From Murimonas intestini (GTDB taxonomy: Bacteria > Bacillota > Clostridia > Lachnospirales > Lachnospiraceae): a stretch of DNA of 64,000 nt. The notes under the pieces are model-generated. The model worked only from the letters and a program-made list of their open reading frames with translations, searched no databases and had not been told where the DNA came from. The stretch lies in NCBI RefSeq assembly GCF_024622195.1, contig NZ_JANKBI010000001.1, positions 620,001 to 684,000 on the forward strand. Direction: 5' to 3'. The position numbers and the translations under genes are program-made. Shown here one piece after another: positions 1-8,395 of the stretch (positions are counted from its first letter, which is position 1; every line of letters starts with the position of its first letter).

Positions 1-1
1 A

Positions 2-322
2 GGCAACAGCCGCCTGAAAATGAAAACCATGGGAAGGGACGGCTTTAGCATCAACCGCGAAAATATTGACCTGCGCTATGTGGAACAGCTGGCCGACTCC
101 GAGCAGTGCACTGCCCTGGGATATATCCTCACTTATGCCGAAAACAGCCTGTTCAATGGGCGGAACAATCTTCAATCTGTAGTAAATGCGCTGGAAAACA
201 TTTTAAGATCAAAAGGGCTGGCCGCAGTCGTTCCCGGAAGCTATCTGCCTTCCGGCCTCGCTATGCCCCGCAGGCAGGAGATCTTTGCATGCCTGAACAG
301 ATACAGGGGATTAAATGTATAA
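2..322 (+). CDS. Predicted ABC-class P-loop ATPase (COG3044-like), C-terminal part
   Basis: The reading frame is open from the left edge of the window, so only the last 106 or so residues are present and the P-loop part lies outside. The tail carries the pattern I associate with the COG3044 family of predicted ABC-class ATPases: INRENIDLRYVEQL, then a dyad helix region, then the ending MPRRQEIFACLNRYRGL. The family's biochemical role is not established; members are single soluble proteins of about 550-570 residues. The identification is from memory of the C-terminal signature, so it is moderately sure. It is followed after 62 bases by a small ORF on the same strand and then by a strong terminator, so the two may share a transcript. 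Confidence 0.6.
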   Translation, partial: GNSRLKMKTMGRDGFSINRENIDLRYVEQLADSEQCTALGYILTYAENSLFNGRNNLQSVVNALENILRSKGLAAVVPGSYLPSGLAMPRRQEIFACLNRYRGLNV

Positions 323-384
323 AAAATGTGATTATGGGTATTCTTCTACTGTACCAACAAATGAAGATATACAAGGAGATGCTC

Positions 385-546
385 ATGGAAAAAATGAAAT
401 CTACTTACGATGACGGCAATATCCCCGAGATCGATATGCCGCAGTCAGATAATGCTACTAATAATATACCAGAAGAATTCCCTGTAACCGTTGAACCGCT
501 GCCCGAATCCACAAGGCCGCGAAAAGACGGACCAGGAGGGGAATAA
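385..546 (+). CDS. Small acidic, proline-rich protein of unknown function (53 aa)
   Basis: This small ORF starts at an ATG preceded by AAGGAG six bases upstream, which selects it over the in-frame ATG at 361. The 53-residue product is acidic and proline-rich (NIPEIDMPQ, EEFPVTVEPLPE) and ends in a basic-then-glycine tail, RPRKDGPGGE. There is no signal peptide, membrane segment or cysteine. I do not recognise a named family. Its good ribosome binding site and its position between an ATPase gene and a terminator argue that it is a real gene. The longer frame running back to 106 is inside the upstream gene and is not credible. Confidence 0.5.
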   Translation: MEKMKSTYDDGNIPEIDMPQSDNATNNIPEEFPVTVEPLPESTRPRKDGPGGE

Positions 547-552
547 AAAACG

Positions 553-581
553 GGGGCCTGTGCACTTTGTGCGCCGGCCCC
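553..581. terminator. Bidirectional rho-independent terminator
   Basis: A G+C-rich stem (GGGGCC at 553-558 pairing with GGCCCC at 576-581, extended inward by GCAC/GTGC with one mismatch) lies between convergent genes. An A run on the left and a T-rich stretch on the right let it work for both strands. Confidence 0.7.
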
Positions 582-589
582 TTCCTTAA

Positions 590-1063
590 TCACTTGTAGC
601 TCTCTAATAATTCAATCCTGCACTTGAGTTCCTTCTGCAGCGACAGGTATATGTACCGGCCGCTTCCATCTCCATAAGTCCCCATCTGTTCCACTACAGC
701 TCCAAATTCATCCTGCAGCCTTTTGACCACAGCATCCCCGTCCTCTACCTGGAACGCTATGTGGTGGATACCCTCCCCATATTTATCCAGATGATCTCTC
801 CAGACTGAGGGATATTCATTAGGCTCGATCAATTCCAGTGAAACGCCGGGGGTAAGATCAAAAAATGCCAGTTTGCAATTAGCCAGCGGAGCCGGTTCCC
901 CATACATTTTTGTCTGCATCACTTTATAATCCCCGCAGATATCCGCCTCCGGTTCAGCGCAGTCGAATAACAATGCATACTTCTTTTTTGTTTCTTCAAT
1001 ATCGTTCACAACAAAACCAACCTGTGCAAACTTAGCCTGTCCTAAAATCTGTTTTAAACCCAT
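590..1063 (-). CDS. VOC-superfamily (glyoxalase/methylmalonyl-CoA epimerase-like) protein
   Basis: This 157-residue protein has the vicinal-oxygen-chelate layout of two beta-alpha-beta-beta-beta modules: AQVGFVVNDIEETKKKY near residue 13 and GIHHIAFQVED near residue 97. Family members are small metal enzymes that isomerise, epimerise or cleave adjacent oxygens. Here the usual first metal histidine (HVGIVV in epimerases) is replaced by glutamine, while the second-module histidine pair is kept, so the metal site is altered or the substrate differs. It is the last gene of the long minus-strand operon that starts with the UROD-type gene and has a clear GAGGAGG site. The reaction is unknown; an epimerase or lyase step in the operon's pathway is an inference. 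Confidence 0.75.
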   Translation of the reverse strand: MGLKQILGQAKFAQVGFVVNDIEETKKKYALLFDCAEPEADICGDYKVMQTKMYGEPAPLANCKLAFFDLTPGVSLELIEPNEYPSVWRDHLDKYGEGIHHIAFQVEDGDAVVKRLQDEFGAVVEQMGTYGDGSGRYIYLSLQKELKCRIELLESYK

Positions 1064-1103
1064 CTCTTTTCCTCCTCATATAATTTTTGCTATTTCATAA
1101 TAA

Positions 1104-1937
1104 TTATAAAAGATCTGCTCTTTTCAATCGTTCCTTCACATAATTTAAACTGGAGATATATTCCTCATCCGTATCCAGATGTTCAATTATGACCGGCATA
1201 TCCTTATCATATTGGTCAATAAGTGAAATATATTTTTCTATATTCAGGCTGCCGTTCCCGCAATAAGTCTCTTCCAGCTGGAAAGTATATTCTGTTTTTA
1301 ATCTGATGTCTTTCAGATGACAGCTGCAGATAAATTTCCCCAGTTTATCAAAACACTCCTGGAGAAAATCATCAGAAAAGAAATATCTCCCGGGACAATT
1401 GATCATATTGACCACATCCATATGTACTCCAAAAGCAGGTCTGTCAACCTCTTCCAGCATTTTCAGATATTCGTCCGGACTTGACGGATACATCCACGGC
1501 ATTGCTTCAAGACTGTACTTCGTCCTTGCCGGCTTTACTTCATCCAGCAGGCCACGGGTATAATCCCTGATCATATCCCAGCACTCTTTTGAGTAATTTG
1601 TTTTATACCCGCCGTCCCACAAAGGCCCCCCGTATGTTCCGGCTACATTTACACAGCATTTTGCACCTATCTCATCCGCCAGCTTTAACTGGCCCGCTGC
1701 TCTTTGACGTGCTTCTCTTTGTTCTTTTGGATCAATTGCAAATACATTTCTCCATATTCCCACCTCCGCGATCATCAGATCATGGCTATGGGCAGCATCA
1801 GCATAATCGGCTATCACATTTTCAGGTGCAGTATAGTCTACGGGAAATACCACGGATCTGCACCCCAGCTCCTGCATTCTCAAAGCCCACTCCTCCGGTG
1901 TTTCATGTTCCAGCGCGGATGATAAGCCAATCCTCAT
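1104..1937 (-). CDS. Sugar phosphate isomerase/epimerase-like TIM-barrel protein
   Basis: The 277-residue product resembles the AP-endonuclease-2/xylose-isomerase-like TIM-barrel family: MRIGLSSALE at the start, a KCCVNVAGTYGG strand, YSLEAMPWMYP near residue 142, FGVHMDVVNMINCPGRYF near 169, CSCHLKDIRL and MPVIIEHLD near the end. The glutamate, aspartate and histidine residues at these strand ends usually bind a divalent metal and catalyse keto-aldose isomerisation or epimerisation. It sits 42 bases downstream of the cysteine-desulfidase-like gene in the same operon and next to a Gfo/Idh/MocA oxidoreductase, a common partnership in breakdown of unusual sugars or inositols. The substrate cannot be read from sequence. 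Confidence 0.8.
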   Translation of the reverse strand: MRIGLSSALEHETPEEWALRMQELGCRSVVFPVDYTAPENVIADYADAAHSHDLMIAEVGIWRNVFAIDPKEQREARQRAAGQLKLADEIGAKCCVNVAGTYGGPLWDGGYKTNYSKECWDMIRDYTRGLLDEVKPARTKYSLEAMPWMYPSSPDEYLKMLEEVDRPAFGVHMDVVNMINCPGRYFFSDDFLQECFDKLGKFICSCHLKDIRLKTEYTFQLEETYCGNGSLNIEKYISLIDQYDKDMPVIIEHLDTDEEYISSLNYVKERLKRADLL

Positions 1938-1978
1938 TTTCAGTCCCCCCTTCCATTCTTCATTTTATTATAATTTCT

Positions 1979-3244
1979 CTAACTTGTCATCATTTTTAGG
2001 ATCATTCTGTCAGTTTCCCGCATGCCGTCTCTTCCCATGGTCGTATATGCCTCGATCGTTTCCTGCAAAGTATCCGCGATCAATCCTTCTCCTGATTTCA
2101 GCACATCCCCGCTCATTGCCATCTTATGGGCCAGTATGGCGCTGTCAACAGCTGTAGCAATTTTAGCAGCGCAGGAAGCTTTTGCTCCGTCACACACAAT
2201 TCCTGAAAGCGTGGCGATCGCATTTGTCAGCGTATTTTCAATCTGTTCATAAGTTCCGCCCAGCATATATGTAATAGCCGCCCCGCTTGCACAGGCTGCG
2301 CTCACCGCACCGCAGTATGCTGAAAGCTTGCCCAGTTTGCTTTTCTGGTAAATAGCCGTCATATTGCTGAACACCACAGCCCTGAGCATTTTCTCATGGC
2401 TGACATTATATTCTTCTGCAAATATATATACCGGCATGCTCACCGTAAGCCCCTGGTTCCCGCTCCCGGAATTGATCACAACGGGAAGTTTGCATCCGTC
2501 CATTCTTGCATCTGAGCCCGCAGCGGCATATGCGACAGCTTTATCAGTGCAGTCCCTGCAGGTCTTCATAATATTTTTGCCAACATTTGCGCCATAAGGT
2601 CTCCGAAGGCCCTCTTCTGCGATCACCAGATTTTTATTTATCTGTTCCTCAATTATATCTTTTACATCGTTCAGATCTACATGATCCGCATACCAAAGAA
2701 TATCCGGCAGGGTTGTATCCGGGTCAAGCATTACTGCATTTTCAGCGGCTGCTTCAGATTTTGCCTGGTAAATGATCTCTCCATTTTTTTCAATGTGGTC
2801 TATATGTGTATGCTCATCCTTGACCTCAACTACTACGCTGTCATTTCCGGCGGACATCCGCACCTCAATATCCAGAACAGCCTCCGTGTCAAGAAGCCCC
2901 ACCTCACACATTCCCTCTTCCAGAAAATGCCTGACCGTCTCCACATTTTCCCTGGTGATCGGCTTCAAAACCTCATATTCCAGGGAGGAATCCCCATTAA
3001 CCGCACCTGCGATCGCACTCGATGCAATTCCCTTTAATCCGTCTGTAGACGGTACGGTAACGCTCTTTACATTTTTAACAATATTACCGCTGCAGGAAAC
3101 TTTCATTTTTTCCGGCATATGCCCAAGGACTTCTCTTGCCTTGGCAGCAGTAAAAGCAATCGCAATTGGTTCCGTACATCCCAATGCCGGTACAAGTTCA
3201 TGCCTTAAAACTTCTGTAAAATTCTCATACATTTTATTACTCAT
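1979..3244 (-). CDS. L-cysteine desulfidase / serine dehydratase-alpha-like protein (CyuA/YhaM, UPF0597 family)
   Basis: The 421-residue protein matches the UPF0597/CyuA family, Fe-S lyases that split L-cysteine into pyruvate, ammonia and sulfide. Visible hallmarks are LGCTEPIAIAF near residue 22, a glycine-rich SGSGNQGLTVSMPVY near 260, and cysteine-rich segments CRDCTDKAV, YCGAVSAACASG and CDGAKASCAAKIA that can hold a [4Fe-4S] cluster. Length is normal for the family. It lies between a Gfo/Idh/MocA oxidoreductase and a TIM-barrel isomerase in one operon, so here it may act on a cysteine or serine adduct made upstream rather than on free cysteine; that is inference. No symbol is given because function within this operon is open. 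Confidence 0.8.
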   Translation of the reverse strand: MSNKMYENFTEVLRHELVPALGCTEPIAIAFTAAKAREVLGHMPEKMKVSCSGNIVKNVKSVTVPSTDGLKGIASSAIAGAVNGDSSLEYEVLKPITRENVETVRHFLEEGMCEVGLLDTEAVLDIEVRMSAGNDSVVVEVKDEHTHIDHIEKNGEIIYQAKSEAAAENAVMLDPDTTLPDILWYADHVDLNDVKDIIEEQINKNLVIAEEGLRRPYGANVGKNIMKTCRDCTDKAVAYAAAGSDARMDGCKLPVVINSGSGNQGLTVSMPVYIFAEEYNVSHEKMLRAVVFSNMTAIYQKSKLGKLSAYCGAVSAACASGAAITYMLGGTYEQIENTLTNAIATLSGIVCDGAKASCAAKIATAVDSAILAHKMAMSGDVLKSGEGLIADTLQETIEAYTTMGRDGMRETDRMILKMMTS

Positions 3245-3268
3245 AATGTCTCCATCCAGTGTGCCTTA

Positions 3269-4297
3269 CTAATTCTCTGCTTTACTATCGACCAAAACCC
3301 AGCAGCCAGAAGCGTTTGACTTCTTAACAGCATCAATCACCTGCATGCAGCGGCATCCGTCCAGCCCGTCTGCAATCACTGCTTCATTTTTCGTCAGCGC
3401 ATCAAGAAAATTTATTGTAATATTCTGATACTCATCATGATCTGCCAGAGTATCATATTCTTCCGTGGAACCATCTTTATAACAGATCCTGATCCCTTTT
3501 CCCTCAAAGGTCTTCAGTGTTCCATTCGTCCCATAAACTATTGTTTCGTTTTCCGCTTCCCCATAATTGCACCAGCTGATCCATATAAGACCGGCTAATC
3601 CATTTGACAGTTTCGCATTTATTAATGCATGATCCTCCGCATCTATTTTTTTCCCGTCTGCATAGCTTTTGTCAATGGTAGGAGTAAAAGCCTGTACCTC
3701 CTCAATATGAGCGTCAAAGAGATAATCAACAAGGTCAATTCTGTGACAGCCCACCGACAGCAAGGCTCCGCCAATATTTTTTAAATATTTATCATAAAAA
3801 TCCGGCTGATTGCCGGCAAGCGTTGTATACTCCACTCCTTTTTGTGTAAGATTTGTCCTGAAGAAAACCGGCTTTCCAATTTTCCCTTCCCTGATCAGCT
3901 GCTTAGCCATTGTATGCACTTTATATGTTCTCTGGCTAAATGCCACCATTAGCATTCTGTCTGTTTTCTTCCACTCTTTTACAATCTCCTCAGCCTGTCC
4001 GGCATTTAACGCAAGAGGTTTTTCACAGAGAACGTGCTTACCTGCTCTCAGCGCTTCTATGACATTAGCCATGTGAAACCTCTCAGGCGTACATATAATA
4101 ACAGCATCTACCTCTTTGCAGGACAGCAGTGTTCCCAAATCATAAAACGCTTTTACATGATAAGTTTCCGCCAGTTCATCCGCATTCTCTCTAACCGGGT
4201 CACAAACCCCGTAAAAACATGCACCCTCATATTTTGAAAGTGCCGGTGCATGACGTTTTCTGGCAATCGCCCCGCATCCTATAATAGCTACATTCAT
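3269..4297 (-). CDS. Gfo/Idh/MocA-family NAD(P)-dependent oxidoreductase
   Basis: The 342-residue protein begins with a Rossmann dinucleotide-binding motif (VAIIGCGAIARKRH) and carries the family signature CEKPLALN near residue 94, the dehydrogenase-linked lysine in that motif, and a C-terminal beta-sheet substrate domain with SVGCHRIDLVDYLF near residue 180. Such enzymes oxidise or reduce a hydroxyl of sugars, inositols or related ring compounds with NAD(H) or NADP(H). The start codon overlaps the stop of the upstream M20 gene (ATGA), showing translational coupling. Its pairing with a TIM-barrel isomerase suggests oxidation and isomerisation of a polyol or sugar moiety released by the hydrolase. 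The substrate is unknown. Confidence 0.85.
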   Translation of the reverse strand: MNVAIIGCGAIARKRHAPALSKYEGACFYGVCDPVRENADELAETYHVKAFYDLGTLLSCKEVDAVIICTPERFHMANVIEALRAGKHVLCEKPLALNAGQAEEIVKEWKKTDRMLMVAFSQRTYKVHTMAKQLIREGKIGKPVFFRTNLTQKGVEYTTLAGNQPDFYDKYLKNIGGALLSVGCHRIDLVDYLFDAHIEEVQAFTPTIDKSYADGKKIDAEDHALINAKLSNGLAGLIWISWCNYGEAENETIVYGTNGTLKTFEGKGIRICYKDGSTEEYDTLADHDEYQNITINFLDALTKNEAVIADGLDGCRCMQVIDAVKKSNASGCWVLVDSKAEN

Positions 4298-5715
4298 TGA
4301 TCTTCACCTATTTTCAGCTGTATTTCCCCGTCTGATGCAAGTATGGGAGAATATGGCGGTTTTCCCTTCTGAACCTCCCGAAGTTCATTTTTACTCTTTT
4401 CAACTACTTCCTTGTTTTTCAGAACATCTGCACAAAACTGCGCGATATATTTGCCAGCCTGAACAGCAGCTTTTCTTCCTGCCGCAGAACCTGATGAAGC
4501 TGTTACGCCCCAGCTGTGGCCTCCAACCCCCATGACGCCTCCTCCAAACAGCTGCACCGTGGGAATCACCTGGCTTACATCATTTACGTCTGTAGATCCT
4601 GACTCCGCCCAGCCAGTCCCCAGGGGCACACACAGATGCGTGGGCAGCAGGCAGCATTTTCCCATGATAGCTTCCCGGCCCGCCATATCTAATGTATCCG
4701 GAGCTTCCTTACCGTTATAGTTCTTATACAGCTCTTTTGCAAACTGATAGTCATTCTCATCATACACGATGTTCGGGACCTTTTTCATAGCTTCATACAA
4801 AACATCATTCAGGGTAAAATTCAATACTGGCTCGTATCCGCCGGATATGATTTTATAGGATACTTTTGTTCCTGACATGAGCGCCGCGCCTTTCGCAATA
4901 TCACATACCCTGCCAAACACCTGATCCACTGACTCTTTCTTATCTGATCTTATGTAATATTTCACTACTGCATAATCAGGGACCACATTCGGGCGCTCAC
5001 CCGCTGCTCCAAATACATAGTGGATCCTGACAGCGTCATCAACATGCTCGCGCAAAAACTCAACCCCCATATTCATAAGCTGCGCCGCATCCAGGGCGCT
5101 TCTTCCTTCCTGAGGGGCACATGCCGCATGTGATGTAATTCCGTAAAAACTAAACTCCACGCTAATCATGGACTGGCATATATGTTCACAGACTCTGAAC
5201 GGTCCTCCTGTATGCCAAGCAATGCAGATGTCCACGTCATCAAAACAGCCCATCTTCATCATCTGGACTTTCCCTGCAAGTCCTTCTTCCGCGGGACAGC
5301 CATAGTATTTCACAGTTCCGGAAAGCTTCTGTTCTTTCATAACCTGCTTTGCCGCTATTGCCCCTGCAGCACACCCGGCTCCCATCAGATTGTGACCGCA
5401 TCCGTGACCTGGTCCTTCAATGGGAGAACGGCTTGCAGTTCCTTCCTGTCCCAGCCCCGGCAAAGCATCATATTCACCAAGAACAGCGATAACAGGATAC
5501 CCGTCTCCCCATTTTGCAGTCAGACCATTATTTACCTTTGAAGGCGCAACCGGATATGTCTCTACCTCAAACTCATGCTCACGCAAATACGATGCGACCT
5601 GAGAGCAGGCATATTCTTCTTCTCCGGAAACTTCCGGATGATCAAATATTCTTTTCGAAAGAGCTTCTACACCTTCATGATTTTCCAAAAACCATTTTTG
5701 TATCTCTCTATCCAT
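4294..5715 (-). CDS. M20-family amidohydrolase (AbgB-like)
   Basis: The 473-residue protein is an M20 zinc hydrolase of the amidohydrolase type. Metal-site motifs are present: VLGEYDALPGLGQE near residue 80, PGHGCGHNLMGAG near 106 and CPAEEGLAGK near 139. The lid domain with SFYGITSHAACAPQEGRSALDA follows near residue 190. Relatives cut amide bonds of N-acyl amino acids, p-aminobenzoyl-glutamate or other conjugates in the cytoplasm. It comes directly after the substrate-binding-protein gene, separated by a stem-loop, so the importer probably delivers its substrate. AGAGGGG precedes the ATG. The exact conjugate is not readable. Confidence 0.85.
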   Translation of the reverse strand: MDREIQKWFLENHEGVEALSKRIFDHPEVSGEEEYACSQVASYLREHEFEVETYPVAPSKVNNGLTAKWGDGYPVIAVLGEYDALPGLGQEGTASRSPIEGPGHGCGHNLMGAGCAAGAIAAKQVMKEQKLSGTVKYYGCPAEEGLAGKVQMMKMGCFDDVDICIAWHTGGPFRVCEHICQSMISVEFSFYGITSHAACAPQEGRSALDAAQLMNMGVEFLREHVDDAVRIHYVFGAAGERPNVVPDYAVVKYYIRSDKKESVDQVFGRVCDIAKGAALMSGTKVSYKIISGGYEPVLNFTLNDVLYEAMKKVPNIVYDENDYQFAKELYKNYNGKEAPDTLDMAGREAIMGKCCLLPTHLCVPLGTGWAESGSTDVNDVSQVIPTVQLFGGGVMGVGGHSWGVTASSGSAAGRKAAVQAGKYIAQFCADVLKNKEVVEKSKNELREVQKGKPPYSPILASDGEIQLKIGEDQ

Positions 5716-5733
5716 ATTACCCCTCTTTTAAAG

Positions 5734-5765
5734 CAGACCCGCCAGCTTAATCTGCAGCGGGTCTG
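5734..5765 (-). promoter_or_regulatory. Intercistronic stem-loop between SBP and M20 genes
   Basis: CAGACCCGC (5734-5742) pairs perfectly with GCGGGTCTG (5757-5765) directly after the stop codon of the substrate-binding protein. In the transcript it is followed by CTTTAAAAG, a weak U tract. It may be a partial terminator or a 3' stabiliser that keeps binding-protein mRNA above that of the downstream enzymes. Confidence 0.55.
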
Positions 5766-5772
5766 TTTTCCA

Positions 5773-7395
5773 CTATTCTTCTATTTTCCACTCGCTGTAA
5801 TTGAATCCGCGTGTGAGCATCATATCTTTATCCACGCCCACAAGCCTGTCGCTTATTGCAGTATTAATATAGGGCCCGATAATGTATACATAGTTGTACT
5901 CTGTAAGCTCAAGTTTCTGAATCTCCTGTGTAAGTCTCTTGATTTCATCCTCACTTGTTGCAGAAGCCAGTTCTTTCTCAACCTTCATAAATGTAGGATC
6001 ATCCACTTTAGCCAGGTTATATGGGCCATACTCACCACTGTCATCGATCGTTACCCAAATAATAAAGCCAGTCTCCAAACTTGTAAAATTGGCGCCTGCG
6101 CCTCCGTTGATCCACATGTCATAAGCTTCATCTCTCATTGAGGAGATACATGTCTGTGTATCAAGCGTTACAATTTCCAGTTTAAGGCCATACTTGGCCC
6201 ATGTATCCTGCATTACAGTACAAATAGCCTGGCGCACTGCCATATCATTGATACATACTGTATAAGTGCGGTCAAAGTCGAATCCTTCTTCTTTGAGCAT
6301 TTCAACTGCTGTCTCAGGATCAAACTCATAACCATATTCCTCTATGATCTCCTGGTCGCTCCAAACATTTTTCGGTGCATATGTTGTGTATACCTTTGCT
6401 CCATTCCCATAACAGCCTGATTCTATCATGGCATCTTTATCAAGAAGCATCGCAAAAGCTTTCCTGATCTTGGCTGAATCAAATACCTTATTGTTCAGTA
6501 CAAAGAAATTGGCTGATGTTCCTTCCATGGATTCTGCATTATATCCTTCAAGAGTCTGTGCAAATTCCATATCAGCGTCCGGGATTGCTGCAAGAGTGCC
6601 ATTGATCAGATCAACTTCACCTGCCATCATTGCAGTTGTCAAGCTTGCCGGCTGTATTACTTTAATGCAGAGAGTCTCAATTGAAGGCGCGCCCAGATAA
6701 TAATCAGGATTTGCTTTATAAGTCACACTTTCGCCCGGAACTGTGCTTTCAAAAATATATGGCCCTGTGCCGACCGGCTTTGTCCAGAAATCATCCTGGA
6801 GGATTGTAGCAGGGTCTTTTCCTTCCAGACAGTGTTTCGGAAGAACTGTAAAATACATATTCCATGCAAACATAGCAATTTCTGATTTAGGCTCTGAATA
6901 ATATACATCTACTGTATAATCATCAACCTTCTCCACATGTACGCTGTTTGGTGAAAGCTCAATCCCGCTTTCATCACAGCCCTCCACGCCCTGTAAGAAA
7001 AGCCTTCTGGATGTGACAAGATCAGCGCTTGAATAGAGCTGATATGTAAACACTACATCGTCAGCATTGAACGGTTCTCCGTCATGCCATTTAACGTCCT
7101 TGCGCAGATTCAGGGTAAGAACCTTAAAATCATCTGAAATATCAAAGCTCTCACACAGTCTGTAGCTGTAGCCGCCCTTGCCGTCCAGCTCTAAAAGCCT
7201 GTCAAACATGGGATTGGCAGCGCAGTCATCATAATCCGCTGTAGCCGCTAAAGGACAAAGCGTATTCCACGAACCTGTAAACGCCATAGTAACTGTCTGG
7301 CTGTCTGCAGCGCCTGAAGTAAATACTGTACCCAGAAATAAACTCACCATAAGAATTGCTGAAAATAAAAATGCTGTTTTCTTCTTCATAATCAT
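5773..7395 (-). CDS. Peptide/conjugate ABC transporter substrate-binding protein (SBP_bac_5, cluster C)
   Basis: About 540 residues of the OppA/DppA-type binding-protein fold: KDVKWHDGEPFNADDVVFTYQL near residue 90, YKANPDYYLGAPSIETLCIK and SAKIRKAFAMLLDK are typical of the family. The N-terminus has a lysine-rich start and a hydrophobic stretch (TAFLFSAILMVSLFLGTVFTSGA) but no lipobox cysteine, so it may be released or anchored otherwise. I start it at 7395, where AAAGG lies four bases upstream; an ATG at 7407 overlapping the ATPase stop and one at 7389 are alternatives. The earlier frame start inside the ATPase gene is unlikely. It binds the operon's substrate outside the cell and delivers it to the permease pair. 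Confidence 0.85.
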   Translation of the reverse strand: MIMKKKTAFLFSAILMVSLFLGTVFTSGAADSQTVTMAFTGSWNTLCPLAATADYDDCAANPMFDRLLELDGKGGYSYRLCESFDISDDFKVLTLNLRKDVKWHDGEPFNADDVVFTYQLYSSADLVTSRRLFLQGVEGCDESGIELSPNSVHVEKVDDYTVDVYYSEPKSEIAMFAWNMYFTVLPKHCLEGKDPATILQDDFWTKPVGTGPYIFESTVPGESVTYKANPDYYLGAPSIETLCIKVIQPASLTTAMMAGEVDLINGTLAAIPDADMEFAQTLEGYNAESMEGTSANFFVLNNKVFDSAKIRKAFAMLLDKDAMIESGCYGNGAKVYTTYAPKNVWSDQEIIEEYGYEFDPETAVEMLKEEGFDFDRTYTVCINDMAVRQAICTVMQDTWAKYGLKLEIVTLDTQTCISSMRDEAYDMWINGGAGANFTSLETGFIIWVTIDDSGEYGPYNLAKVDDPTFMKVEKELASATSEDEIKRLTQEIQKLELTEYNYVYIIGPYINTAISDRLVGVDKDMMLTRGFNYSEWKIEE

Positions 7396-7403
7396 TTTTC
7401 CTT

Positions 7404-8381
7404 TCATTTTGTTATTTTGCCGCACATATGACATGCTGCAAAATGATCCTCCCCAACTAATTTCAACTCTGGTCTTTTACTTTTACAAACATCCGATGCA
7501 TACCTGCATCTTGTTCTAAATCTGCATCCTGAAGGCGGATTTACAGGGGAAGGAACTTCTCCCTCCAGGTATGTCCGCTCTCTCTTGTAGTTAACGTCTG
7601 CAACCGGGATTGCAGAAAGCAGGGCCTGTGTATATGGATGCGACGGGTTGTTAAATAATTCTCTTTTCGTAGCTAATTCAACAAACTCGCCCAAATACAT
7701 AACTGCGATCCTGTCTCCAATATAATTAACAACACTTAAATCATGTGATACAAATAAGTAAGAGAATTTAAACTGTTCCTGCAGATCCTTCATCAGATTC
7801 AGCACCTGGCTTCTGATCGAAACATCCAGGGCTGATACAGGTTCATCACATACAATAAACCTTGGATTCATAATGAGTGCTCTGGCAATCACGATCCTCT
7901 GTCTCTGCCCCCCTGAAAATTCATGCGGGTATTTATTCAGCCAGTCTTCAGAGATCCCGACAACCTTACAGACTTCCCTGATCTTTTCATCCAGCTCATC
8001 ACTTGTTGCCGCAAGTTTAAAAGCATGTACAGGCGCGCCTATCAGCTCCCTGATAGTCATCCTGGGATTCAGCGATGCGTATGGATCCTGAAAAATCATC
8101 TGAAGGTATTGTCTGTATGGCCGCATTTTCTTTTCGTCTAACTTGCACAGATCGACCCCGTCAAATATCACTTCACCTGAGGTTGGCTTTATTATCTGCA
8201 GAATACATCTCCCCAGTGTTGATTTCCCGCATCCGCTTTCCCCAACCAGGCAAAGAGTCTCTCCTTCCATAACATCAAAAGAAATTCCATCCACTGCTGT
8301 AAGCTTTTTACTTTTCTTCAAAAAACCTCCATTTACAGGAAAGGTCTTTGTCAGATTCTTCACCTCTAATAATTTTTTCAT
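7404..8381 (-). CDS. Oligopeptide-type ABC transporter ATP-binding protein (OppF-like)
   Basis: The 325-residue ATPase has Walker A GESGCGKSTLGR, signature FSGGQRQRIVIARAL, Walker B FIVCDEPVSALD and the C-terminal oligo_HPY extension with a cysteine cluster (GCRFRTRCRYASDVC) typical of Opp/Dpp ATPases, which can hold an Fe-S cluster. I place the start at the ATG at 8381 with GAGGG seven bases upstream; a TTG codon at 8399 overlapping the previous stop is less likely. It pairs with the OppD-like ATPase encoded just upstream to energise the importer at the inner face of the membrane. Confidence 0.9.
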   Translation of the reverse strand: MKKLLEVKNLTKTFPVNGGFLKKSKKLTAVDGISFDVMEGETLCLVGESGCGKSTLGRCILQIIKPTSGEVIFDGVDLCKLDEKKMRPYRQYLQMIFQDPYASLNPRMTIRELIGAPVHAFKLAATSDELDEKIREVCKVVGISEDWLNKYPHEFSGGQRQRIVIARALIMNPRFIVCDEPVSALDVSIRSQVLNLMKDLQEQFKFSYLFVSHDLSVVNYIGDRIAVMYLGEFVELATKRELFNNPSHPYTQALLSAIPVADVNYKRERTYLEGEVPSPVNPPSGCRFRTRCRYASDVCKSKRPELKLVGEDHFAACHMCGKITK

Positions 8382-8395
8382 GTTAGTGCCCTCTG

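Noticed and set aside
106..384. N-terminal extension of the small ORF ending at 546
   Set aside because: It overlaps the ATPase gene in another frame, and the ribosome binding site favours the ATG at 385.
1104..4297. C-glycoside deglycosidase system of the DgpA/DgpC type (Gfo/Idh/MocA plus TIM-barrel)
   Set aside because: The oxidoreductase and TIM-barrel protein are not adjacent, no DgpB-like small subunit is present, and the operon carries a peptide-type importer; the similarity is only at superfamily level.
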